From Poindextera sp963719975 (GTDB lineage: Bacteria; Pseudomonadota; Alphaproteobacteria; Caulobacterales; Caulobacteraceae), in contig CAVRED010000010.1 in assembly GCA_963719975.1 (NCBI GenBank), positions 62,001-126,000 on the forward strand: a DNA stretch of 64,000 nt. Reading direction: 5' to 3'. Shown in pieces: positions 1 to 7,821 of this stretch. The first letter of the stretch is position 1. Every line of letters begins with the position of its first letter. The translations under genes and the position numbers were made by a program. The notes under the pieces are model-generated. The model was not told the DNA's origin and ran no database searches. It worked only from the letters and a program-made list of their open reading frames with translations.

Positions 1-507
1 CCTCGTCCGACACTCGATCTGATCCTTCATTACCCACCTCCACGCGCTGCGAGTTGCGTCTGCGTCAACAGGTAAGCCACTCGAATTTTAGCGCGGCAGC
101 GCCCCTCCGACCATGGGGATCGGCCGCTTCTCCGGGGAATGTTCGTTTTGGTTTGGAGGCCGGGAATGTTCCGGCTTGGTGAGCGCCCCGTGTGCTGGAT
201 TGGCGCCCGCCACATAGCCTGAAGGCCCAGCGGGGGGTAGCCATCCACGGCTGCGCTGGGCCTTCTGCCAATCCGGCTCCGGGGGAGGGGCCGGACGGGC
301 CGGCGATCCTGTGCACAAAATCAACGTCAGGACAACGCTGGCGCCGGGCGAGGGGCATCCCATCGGGATAGGGGCGAGCGGACGCTGCCCCGGGGCGGAG
401 AGTGGACCTTCCCTTCGCCAAGAAGCTCTGGCTCGCCTATGGCGCGAGGCTTGAGTCTCCAACAGGCGCTGGCCCGATATGGGATCGGGCGGACCGGGAG
501 AGACTCC
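1..507. other. Left edge, no gene recognised
   Basis: No open frame here has a convincing ribosome binding site or recognisable protein. The long minus-strand frames look like high-GC shadows. A near-direct repeat of GGGAATGTTC occurs at about 137-147 and 165-175. Nothing else stands out. Confidence 0.4.
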
Positions 508-828
508 ATGACGATATCGGACAAGCCTGACCAGTCTGGGACCGCTGTCGTGAGCCTCGTTCGCGCCGCAGAGCGGGTCGCGGACCGGATTAATCGCCTC
601 CAATGGGAAGCGAGAGTGTTGGCGGCCGAGAACGCCGAAGGGTTCGCCGCCGATATGCACGCGATGGCCGCCCGTGCGCTTGAGATCGCCGGCGGCGGTG
701 ACGCATACCCTCCTGGTGTCCGCGACCTAGCGGCGCGAGTGGCTGCAGGCCTTGAGACAAATGGCAAGTCAATGCAGGCAATTCTGCGTCAGGTCGGCCC
801 CGCGCGCATGACGGCCGGGGGCAGCTAA
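508..828 (+). CDS. Hypothetical small helical protein (106 aa)
   Basis: I do not recognise this protein. The start was set at the ATG preceded by GGGAG seven bases upstream, rather than at an upstream in-frame codon at 439 that lacks such a site. The product is rich in Ala, Arg and Glu with heptad-like hydrophobic spacing (for example RAAERVADRINRLQWEARVL), suggesting a soluble helical or coiled protein. It has no signal peptide, membrane segment or cysteines. No neighbour points to a role. Confidence 0.45.
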   Translation: MTISDKPDQSGTAVVSLVRAAERVADRINRLQWEARVLAAENAEGFAADMHAMAARALEIAGGGDAYPPGVRDLAARVAAGLETNGKSMQAILRQVGPARMTAGGS

Positions 829-1178
829 GGGCGTCTCGGCCGCCGGGGTAGGATATCCAGTCCGGCTTGCAGTTGAGAGGCGCGAGGCGGGCCCGCCTGA
901 ATAGCGTGAAGGCTCCGCGGACGATCCACGGAGCCTTCGGGCTCGCTTCGCACGTTCGGTCACCATTTGGGGGAATGGATAACCGGAAGAGACGTTGCAC
1001 GTTAAGAGTCGCCGCGGCTACCCCACGCAACCGGCAGGCGATCTCCCGCTAGGGGCTCATCGCAAGAGCATGAGCAACCACGCCATCCTCGCCCGCGTCG
1101 GAGACAAGCTCCGAATGCGTCCGCCCTCGGATCGCCCGCGGTGTGTTGTATCGTTGAGCTCGTGGCCCGGACGCCGCC
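829..1178. other. Intergenic, nothing recognised
   Basis: About 350 bases between the plus-strand hypothetical gene and the minus-strand zinc-ribbon gene. The short frames here show no conserved motif and I see no clear terminator or promoter. Confidence 0.35.
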
Positions 1179-1349
1179 TTATGCCGCCCGTGCGGCGCCC
1201 GCTAGCCACGCCTTCATGCGCGAGCACTGCGTTGGGTGTGCCGCGCGCTCGACGCAGACGGGCGGCACGAAGCCGCCGAACGTTATCTTCTCGCCGACCT
1301 TGTTGCCCACCACGCCGCATCGAGGGCACCTGATTTCTTCTTCGTCCAT
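1179..1349 (-). CDS. Tiny zinc-ribbon-like protein (56 aa)
   Basis: A short minus-strand frame encodes MDEEEIRCPRCGVVGNKVGE followed by two more cysteines (VCVE and QCS) and a basic/alanine tail, ending at TAA. The CPRC knuckle plus two later cysteines is a plausible four-Cys zinc site, as in small bacterial zinc-ribbon proteins. The acidic start and regular amino-acid use make it look more real than neighbouring frames. The ribosome binding site is weak. A metal-binding or nucleic-acid-binding role is inferred from the cysteine pattern only. Confidence 0.45.
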   Translation of the reverse strand: MDEEEIRCPRCGVVGNKVGEKITFGGFVPPVCVERAAHPTQCSRMKAWLAGAARAA

Positions 1350-1482
1350 CCGTCTACCCGTCCCGGTGGTCGGCGCCAGACGAGCACTGATTCGATCAGG
1401 CTGACTAGCACTGAGCGGCCTGGTCGGCCGGAGGTCGTCTTCCGCTCGTTAGCGGACGTCAACAACCCGACGAGGGCCGAGG

Positions 1483-1875
1483 CTACGCCTCGGCCACCGG
1501 CCCGAGTGACGCCGGCCCTGCAGCGTCCGCTGGCAGCAGCGTAACCGTCGTTGCCGGCTGCTCAGTGACGCTGCGCATCACGTCCCGCGTCAGGCTCCAC
1601 CGCCTGGAGCCTTCGCCGAACGGCAAATGGAATAGCGCCGGCCGTCCCTTGCGCGCCATTGCGGCGCAATAACGACTGAAGGCCTCCAGCAGCTCGCGTC
1701 TCAGACCCTCCGAGGCCGCCATTTGGCCTCGTCGGATGGCCACCCGATCGATCACCGCATCGCGATGCGCCGAGCCGCCCATTTCGAGCAACGCGTCGGC
1801 GATTTCCGCAACGGCGCTCTTCGCCGCCCCACTCTTTGTACTCCTTGCACCAGCAACCTCGTCGAGCAGCGTCAT
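1483..1875 (-). CDS. Hypothetical protein, possible winged-helix fold (130 aa)
   Basis: The start is the ATG encoding MTLLDEVAGA, preceded by GGGGAG about ten bases upstream; the frame extends further upstream without support. The core (residues about 20-100) has a helix, a GG turn and another helix (EIADALLEMGGSAHRDAVID), then a segment ending FGEGSRRWSL that could be the wing strands of a winged helix. There is no membrane segment. A DNA-binding role is a guess from this pattern. It stands alone. Confidence 0.5.
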   Translation of the reverse strand: MTLLDEVAGARSTKSGAAKSAVAEIADALLEMGGSAHRDAVIDRVAIRRGQMAASEGLRRELLEAFSRYCAAMARKGRPALFHLPFGEGSRRWSLTRDVMRSVTEQPATTVTLLPADAAGPASLGPVAEA

Positions 1876-2032
1876 GGTCAGACGTCTCCCCTTTCTGGCG
1901 CCCCCTTGAAGTGCACGCGAACTGAAATGCCCCGCGCACATCAAGCGGCAAGGCCGTTAGCAATTCGTTAACGTTAATGGGCGCCGGCCAGCGGCCAGCG
2001 CAGCGGCCGAACTCCGCGTGGATCTCACCGGT

Positions 2033-2593
2033 TCAGCCGCCGGCCCGCCCTGTCATGTGGGCGATCCCCAGTTTCCACATCTCAGCCTGGTTCTCGTGCG
2101 GCGGGTCGCGGACGGGTGTTTCGGCGATGAGCTTGTCGACGAACGCGGCGAACTCGGGGCCGGTGGAGTCGCGCCAAAGACTCCAGGCGAGGCGGAAGCC
2201 GGCGTTCTGCATCGTCGCGCGGAAGGAGGCGAGGAAGGCGCCATAGGCGCCTGAGTCCACCAGCCCGTTGCGGTTCTGGTAGAAGGTGTCCTCCGTGTTC
2301 ATGAAGAGGGCGCGGGCATAGAAGGTGAACTGGGTAAGTTCGTTGAGCGTGAGGTCGGCGGCGCCGGTCATCGCCTTCATGGTGGCGGCGGCCAGCGACG
2401 GGTTGGTGGTGCTGAGCATCATCTCCACCCCGCGGTCGGCGCGGGTCTGGGCGATGGTGGCGCGTTGATTGCGCTCGGCCTGATTGATCTGAGCGCCGAG
2501 CTGGCGCAGCTGGAAGTAGAGAAAAACCAGCGAGACCAGAACGGCCGCGCCGTTGACGAAGCTGCCGATGGACGCGAGATCGGTGAGCGACAT
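2033..2593 (-). CDS. Hypothetical membrane-anchored protein (186 aa)
   Basis: The protein begins with one strong transmembrane helix (residues about 10-28, FVNGAAVLVSLVFLYFQLRQ), followed by a polar helical stretch with AQINQAERNQR and then a soluble domain of about 140 residues containing FTFYARALFMNTEDTFYQ. This N-terminal anchor plus helical soluble domain is common among uncharacterised proteobacterial proteins, and I cannot assign a function. The frame is intact. It lies just downstream of the HAD hydrolase on the same strand, but about 90 bases apart and without obvious coupling. Confidence 0.6.
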   Translation of the reverse strand: MSLTDLASIGSFVNGAAVLVSLVFLYFQLRQLGAQINQAERNQRATIAQTRADRGVEMMLSTTNPSLAAATMKAMTGAADLTLNELTQFTFYARALFMNTEDTFYQNRNGLVDSGAYGAFLASFRATMQNAGFRLAWSLWRDSTGPEFAAFVDKLIAETPVRDPPHENQAEMWKLGIAHMTGRAGG

Positions 2594-2681
2594 GGGTTAG
2601 CCTCCCCCAAGCGTTAAGGCGCCTCCGGCGGCGCGACGCCGACCCTAACCCGTCGCCGGCATTTTCAGAGCCCGTTCTCGT

Positions 2682-3389
2682 CTAGGCGCCCAGGACATCG
2701 GCGAGCGCGATGAAATCATCAACTTCGAAGTCGAACGTCCCCGGCGCCGGTCGGCGGGGCTCCCGGCCGGGGCCGCGCTCCAGCGGACGGTGGACGTAGG
2801 CGGTGCGGAAGCCGCGGGAAGCGGCGGCCGCGAGGTCGGACGGGTGCGCGGCCACCATCAGGCACTCGGGGGCTGCGAGGCGCAGGATACGCGCGGCTGC
2901 ATCGTAGGCCTCGGGCTGGGGCTTGTAGGCGCCGGCGACCTCAGCGCCGAGGATTGCGTCCCAGGGCAGGCCCGCGTGGCGGGCCATGTCGACGATCAGC
3001 CGCACGTTGCCGTTGGAGAGGCTGGCGAGGATGAAGCGGCGCTTTAGGCGCCCCATGCCCTCGCGCACGTCCGGCCAGGGATCAAGCCGATGCCACGCGA
3101 GGTTCAACGCGTCGATCTCAGCTTCGGACAAGCCAACAACGCCCGCCGCTGTCAGCACCTCAATGAGGTTCTCGCGGTGAAGTTCGTCGAGAATGACGAA
3201 CGGCCGCTCGCCGCGGGAGACCTTGGCCATCGCCGGGACGTAACGCGCACGCCAGGCGTCGGCGAAGGCGCCCCAATCGAGCGCGTGCCCCTTCGGCCCG
3301 AGGAGAGCCTCGGCCTCGCCCGCGACGCCCGTCCGCCAGTCCACCACCGTGCCGAAAACGTCGAAGGTCAGCGCTTTGATCTCGGCCAT
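2682..3389 (-). CDS. HAD hydrolase, haloacid dehalogenase type II-like
   Basis: The 235-residue product has the HAD signatures in order: nucleophile motif FDVFGTVVDW (Asp10), a serine motif SLSNGN near residue 115, a lysine in YKPQPEAY and the acidic motif region MVAAHPSDLAAA near residue 185. Length and motif spacing fit the L-2-haloacid dehalogenase branch, which hydrolyses 2-haloacids through an aspartyl-ester intermediate; related enzymes act on phosphate esters, so the substrate is uncertain. The start is the ATG before AEIKALTFDVFG; the frame upstream of it (to 3518) lacks family similarity. Confidence 0.8.
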   Translation of the reverse strand: MAEIKALTFDVFGTVVDWRTGVAGEAEALLGPKGHALDWGAFADAWRARYVPAMAKVSRGERPFVILDELHRENLIEVLTAAGVVGLSEAEIDALNLAWHRLDPWPDVREGMGRLKRRFILASLSNGNVRLIVDMARHAGLPWDAILGAEVAGAYKPQPEAYDAAARILRLAAPECLMVAAHPSDLAAAASRGFRTAYVHRPLERGPGREPRRPAPGTFDFEVDDFIALADVLGA

Positions 3390-3521
3390 GGCGGCCGATG
3401 TATCAGCTTCAGGACGCAGGCTGAACGTCGGTGAACTGCGCGGCGCGTCGCTGGAGAGAGAGGTCGTTGGCCAACGGCGGTCGCGTCTTGACGTGGGCGC
3501 GCCCACGCTTCGTCCCATAAG

Positions 3522-4622
3522 CTAGTCCGCGCTGACTCGCGGACTCGCTTGGGCAAGCTTTGCAGGGCGAAGGCGATGCGCGTGCGCCGCATGGGCTTCG
3601 AGCTCATGGATCTCCCAGAGCTCGTTGCGCGTGAAGTGCAGGTGCGGGTTCAGAACCATGAGCGCGCTCTTGCCGATGCGGCGCTCCAGCGCATGCAGCT
3701 CGGCGAGCTGTTGGCGCACCTCGGGCGAGATCGGTACGCTCCGGCCCTCCTCGCGGTCGATCAGGTCGGCCTCGGCCCTGGCGACCAGCCAGGTGTGGAC
3801 CTGGATGTAGCGGAACATGTCGGCGCCGACGCCCGGAGGGTACTGCCGGCCAAGCGCCGCGACGAAGCGTCCGGCGGGGCTGTCGGCCAGCCGGCCGGCG
3901 CTGATGTCGTCCAGCATGTGCTGGTGGCTCTCGAATTCGGTGAGGAGCCAGCGGTGCGCGGCGTGCTCGCTGCGGATGAAGATGAAGAAGAGGATCAGCG
4001 GCACGAGGAACAGGGTCAGCGTCATGCCGATGATCGGGTCGGGCGCGAACTGGTTGAAGGTCCCGTGCACGACGATCGCCGCCGCCAGGCCCGGTAGGAA
4101 CATCAACGCCTCGAACCTGTGCCGCTGTGCTTCGATCCGGGCGTAACGTTCGGTGAGCAATTGGCCCAGAACGGCGAACAGCGCGGTGCAGCCGGCGTGC
4201 ATCAGCGCGGTGCCGAAGCCGCGGACCAGCCAGACGCCGACGGTCGCGTGGGTGAAGACGCTCAGGTAGATCCCGTTCTCGACCACCGAGAAGCCGGCCC
4301 CGACCGCGACGCCGGCGATGGCCGCGTCGATCATGAAGCCGATGCGGTTGCGCGCGAACAGCACGAGAATCAGCGCGGCCTTGAGCGTCTCCTCGATCGG
4401 CGGCGCAACGAAGCGGCTGAAGGGAGAAAAGCCGATCGGCAGCGTGTCGAGGAACTGGCCGTTGACGAAGTAGCTGGCCACGGCCAGAGCGCCGCCGCCG
4501 GCGAGCAGCCCGGCAATCTGCCGCCAGGACACAAGCTTGAACGCGTCGAGCCATACGAAGGCGGCCAGCATCACCAGCACCGGCCCGATCGCCACCGCCG
4601 ACTTGATGACGATCAGCTCCAA
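3522..4622 (-). CDS. PrsW-family intramembrane metalloprotease
   Basis: The first 235 residues are multi-spanning membrane segments carrying PrsW-type motifs: APPIEETLK (paired Glu), GAGFSVVENG (Glu-Asn) and a His in GTALMHAGCT, with a further VVHGTFNQF. In PrsW these acidic and His residues bind the catalytic zinc for regulated intramembrane proteolysis, in Bacillus acting on an anti-sigma factor. Here a soluble, charged C-terminal extension of about 130 residues follows the last membrane segment, longer than in the classical protein. The partner substrate is unknown. The gene lies 15 bases downstream of the large metallopeptidase gene on the same strand, so the two are probably co-transcribed. 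Confidence 0.85.
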   Translation of the reverse strand: MELIVIKSAVAIGPVLVMLAAFVWLDAFKLVSWRQIAGLLAGGGALAVASYFVNGQFLDTLPIGFSPFSRFVAPPIEETLKAALILVLFARNRIGFMIDAAIAGVAVGAGFSVVENGIYLSVFTHATVGVWLVRGFGTALMHAGCTALFAVLGQLLTERYARIEAQRHRFEALMFLPGLAAAIVVHGTFNQFAPDPIIGMTLTLFLVPLILFFIFIRSEHAAHRWLLTEFESHQHMLDDISAGRLADSPAGRFVAALGRQYPPGVGADMFRYIQVHTWLVARAEADLIDREEGRSVPISPEVRQQLAELHALERRIGKSALMVLNPHLHFTRNELWEIHELEAHAAHAHRLRPAKLAQASPRVSAD

Positions 4623-4637
4623 CGCCGGCGGTCTCCT

Positions 4638-7600
4638 CTATTGCGGAGTTTGGGACCCAAGGATCTTGAGCGAGGCCATGACCTCGCTTCTCTGGCGCCC
4701 GTTCGGCTCGAACCCTGAGGCGTAGCCGACCGAGAACGTCATCGGAAGCTTGAAGGCGGCGGTGAAGTTGAAATCCAGCTGCCCGCCCACGCTCTCGAAC
4801 GTCTGCGCCCGCCCGCTCGGCGGCCCGGCTTCGAGCACGCCCGCGAACACCGCCGGGCGCACGGCCCACAGGTAGAGATTGGGCCTGCCGACGTCGGCGA
4901 ACCGGATGGGCGGCAGGTTCCACTCGGCCAGCGACTTGGCGAACCAGCGCGCGGCGATCTGGTCGATGGCGAAGCCTGGGAAGCTGTCGAATTGGCGATA
5001 GCGCTTGGCCTCGCCGTCATCGACCCAGTTGTTGCCGAATGCGCCGAGATAGAAGGCGCCAAGTGGATTGAGCGGATCGCCGCCCGACGCGCCGACGGCG
5101 CTGTAGAGCCAGACCGAGGAATGCTTCCAGGCCGTCGGGGCCCCGAAGTCGAGCTCCGCCCGCGCCTGCGGGAAGTCCTGCCGCGCGGCGCGGTCGTCCT
5201 CGAAGGCGAGCTTCCAGCGAACGCCGCGCTCGTAGTCGACCGCGCCCAGCGACTTGTCCTCGTCGGCGTAGGTGAGGGAAACCTTGAGCGTGTCGATGTC
5301 GCTGTCGGCGAGCGCCGGAACGTTCTGGGCGCCCGGCAAGGCGTCCAGCCCGCGGTAGGCGGCCGCCTCGACCGCGAGGTCGAGTTGGCGAGGCGGATCG
5401 TAGATGAAGGGATGCTTGTAGCCGACGATGAAGGCGTCGCCCTTGCGGCTGCGGTCGACCGGCCCGAACAGGTCGTAGAAGTTCGCCTCGTTGTGCCAGT
5501 AGCGGAAGTCCCACGCCAAGGTCTTGAACTCGACGTCGGCGTGCCACTGCTGAGCGGGCGGCAGGACGTTGGACGGCGAATAGGCGATCGTCGCAATGAG
5601 CTGATTGAGCTCCAGCGGATCCTCGATGATCGCATGCCAGCCGAAGGCGACCCGGTGCTGGTAGCCTTCAACCACGGGGTAGCTCGCCCCGAGGCGCATC
5701 TCCTCGAGGGGCACGTATTTGCCGCGCTGGGTGACCATCTCGTCGAGCGGGATCTTGGCGGGTGAGCCGACGCCCCAGGTCTTCACCACCGGATGCGCCT
5801 CGGCGACCTCGGCGCCCAGGAACTTGATCGAGCCGAGATCCTCGAGCGGCCGGGGGTCGAAGCTGACCGGCGCGAAACCCTGACCGGTGTACTCGAACGC
5901 GATCAGCGAACCGTCGGCGCGCGGAATCGGGCGGAACAGGCCCGTGACCGCGTTGCTCACCGCCTCGACCTTCTGCGTCGCCAGCTCGAACCGGTAGATG
6001 TTCGAGACGCCCGTGTAGTAGGCGCTGCCGTACAGAAAGCGCCCGTCGGGCGAGAAGACGAAGCCCTCTGGCGTCGCCTGCCCGAGGCGGAGCTCGGCGA
6101 TGGCCTTCGGCTCCGCGTCTGGCGTGAGCTCGTCCAGGCGGTAGACCCGCACCGATTGGTCGGCGTTGATCTCGCCAAACGAGGTCGATAGCAGCGTCCC
6201 GTCCGGCGAGATGTCGAGGTCGAACAGGACCTGGCCGTACTTGAACGTGTGGACCTGGGTCCACGACGTGTAGGGCGGGTCCATGCGCACCAGCGTCACC
6301 AGGCCGTTGAGGTGCCTCAGACCCCAGAGAGTGCGGTCCCTGGGGTTGAACGCCAGATCGCCGATGCGTCCATGCGCGATCAGGAGCTCAGTCTTGCCGG
6401 TGGCGACGTCCAGCTGCATCAGGTTGCGGTAGGCGTCGGTGTCGGTCGTGTACCAGGCGGTGCGTGTCTTCGGATCGTAGGCGAGCGACGTCACCCGGTA
6501 GAGCGTCGGCCCCTGGATGTCGGCGAGGTGGCGGATCGTGCCGGTCGCCAGCGACATCTCGCCAATGTGGGCGATCACCCCGGGGTAGCGGAACCCGCCG
6601 ATCAGGGTGTTGGTCTCAGGGTCGTAGAACGAGCGCGAAACCGACCCCAGTGCGGCCGGCGACAGGCGGTGGGTCTCGGTGGTCGGGTAGGCTTCGACCG
6701 AAGCCAGGTTCGCGCGCTGGAAGTCGTGCTCCCAGGCGATCCATTGCCGCCACACGTCGTCCAGCGGCGCGCCGAACACGCGCTTGAATTGCGAAGCGTA
6801 GTAGCCGGCGCTGCCGTCGTCGCGCCGGAGCCACGCGATCACCTTTTCCGGCGAGCGGGTGAGCGCGAGGTAGCTCATGAACCGGGTGCCGTAGAGGTAG
6901 TCGTTGACGCCCACTTGGAAGTCGATCTGGGTGCCCTCGGACTCAAGACCGAGCGGCGAGAAGAAGCGGGCGTTGTCACGCACCATGGCGCGGAACACCA
7001 TCTCATCGTAGGCGCCTTGGGCGCGGCCGTAGCCGCCGGCCATCCAGGTCTCCATGAAGACGGCGCTGCCCTCGAGGTACCAGCGGGGCGTGGTCGCCCT
7101 CGGCGCCGCCAGGTAGCTGTAGAGGATGCTCTCGGGGTCGTCCTCGACCGGCGCGGGCTTGCCGCCGAAGAACCGTCGCCAGCGCGCGTCCGAGGCGTCC
7201 CAGACGTCCATGGTGGCGACGTGCGTGAGCTCGTGGTTCGAGAGCGTGAAGAAGCGCTCGCCCGGGCTCAGGGTCTCGAACACCTGGCTCAAAGGCGAGA
7301 TCTCGAGCAGCAGGGTGTTGTTGGGCACAGCCCTCGCGCCGGCGTTTCCGTAGTCGGCGAAGTCCTTCAAGAGCACCGTCGTGCGCTGCCACGGCCGCCA
7401 GCCGAACATGCGCTCCTGGAACTGCATCGAGTTCTCGAGGGCGCGCCCGACGTAAGGCGTGAGGTACGTCTCCGCAGGCGCGAAGTAGAGCAGGCTCAAG
7501 TCGCGCGTGCGGATGAGGTCGAGGTCGATCTCCGGCTTCGGCCAAAGGGGGACGTGCGCCTGAGGCTGCTGCGGCGCGGCGGGCGCTGGCGGGTTCGGCC

Positions 7601-7763
7601 CGGCAGGCTCGCCGCTCGGCGGCGGGCTCTGCGGGATCACCACGGTGGGCACAGGCGGCCCGGTTGGCTCGAGTTGCGCAAGGACGATGGGCCTGGCCGC
7701 CGTCCGCGTCGACGCAGCCGCGACGGCTGCCGGCGGATCAGCCGGGGCTGGCCCAACATCCAT
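4638..7763 (-). CDS. HExxH metallopeptidase with propeller-like and barrel-like domains (1041 aa)
   Basis: After a proline-rich N-terminus (residues 1-75) comes a gluzincin-type peptidase domain with NHELTHVA (His177, Glu178, His181) and a likely third ligand in WYLEGSAVF (Glu231). Residues about 370-690 hold repeated blade-like strands (DISPDGTLL, FSPDGRFLYGSAYY) typical of TolB/WD-like propellers. Residues about 740-1041 alternate hydrophobic and aromatic strands and end with FSVGYASGFEPN, like an outer-membrane barrel. The start is the ATG seven bases after GGAGGGGG; no classical signal peptide follows, which is odd for a predicted envelope protein. The gene lies 58 bases downstream of the decapeptide-repeat gene. 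The substrate is unknown. Confidence 0.75.
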   Translation of the reverse strand: MDVGPAPADPPAAVAAASTRTAARPIVLAQLEPTGPPVPTVVIPQSPPPSGEPAGPNPPAPAAPQQPQAHVPLWPKPEIDLDLIRTRDLSLLYFAPAETYLTPYVGRALENSMQFQERMFGWRPWQRTTVLLKDFADYGNAGARAVPNNTLLLEISPLSQVFETLSPGERFFTLSNHELTHVATMDVWDASDARWRRFFGGKPAPVEDDPESILYSYLAAPRATTPRWYLEGSAVFMETWMAGGYGRAQGAYDEMVFRAMVRDNARFFSPLGLESEGTQIDFQVGVNDYLYGTRFMSYLALTRSPEKVIAWLRRDDGSAGYYASQFKRVFGAPLDDVWRQWIAWEHDFQRANLASVEAYPTTETHRLSPAALGSVSRSFYDPETNTLIGGFRYPGVIAHIGEMSLATGTIRHLADIQGPTLYRVTSLAYDPKTRTAWYTTDTDAYRNLMQLDVATGKTELLIAHGRIGDLAFNPRDRTLWGLRHLNGLVTLVRMDPPYTSWTQVHTFKYGQVLFDLDISPDGTLLSTSFGEINADQSVRVYRLDELTPDAEPKAIAELRLGQATPEGFVFSPDGRFLYGSAYYTGVSNIYRFELATQKVEAVSNAVTGLFRPIPRADGSLIAFEYTGQGFAPVSFDPRPLEDLGSIKFLGAEVAEAHPVVKTWGVGSPAKIPLDEMVTQRGKYVPLEEMRLGASYPVVEGYQHRVAFGWHAIIEDPLELNQLIATIAYSPSNVLPPAQQWHADVEFKTLAWDFRYWHNEANFYDLFGPVDRSRKGDAFIVGYKHPFIYDPPRQLDLAVEAAAYRGLDALPGAQNVPALADSDIDTLKVSLTYADEDKSLGAVDYERGVRWKLAFEDDRAARQDFPQARAELDFGAPTAWKHSSVWLYSAVGASGGDPLNPLGAFYLGAFGNNWVDDGEAKRYRQFDSFPGFAIDQIAARWFAKSLAEWNLPPIRFADVGRPNLYLWAVRPAVFAGVLEAGPPSGRAQTFESVGGQLDFNFTAAFKLPMTFSVGYASGFEPNGRQRSEVMASLKILGSQTPQ

Positions 7764-7771
7764 CAAATCAA

Positions 7772-7779
7772 CCCCCTCC
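7772..7779 (-). promoter_or_regulatory. Strong Shine-Dalgarno fixing the metallopeptidase start
   Basis: The minus strand reads GGAGGGGG ending eight bases before the ATG at 7763. It is one of the best ribosome binding sites in the window and decides the start of a frame that otherwise runs open back to 8039, inside the upstream gene. Confidence 0.7.
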
Positions 7780-7821
7780 GGCGCCTCACGCTTGGCGCCG
7801 CCCCGCAAAGCACGCGCGACG

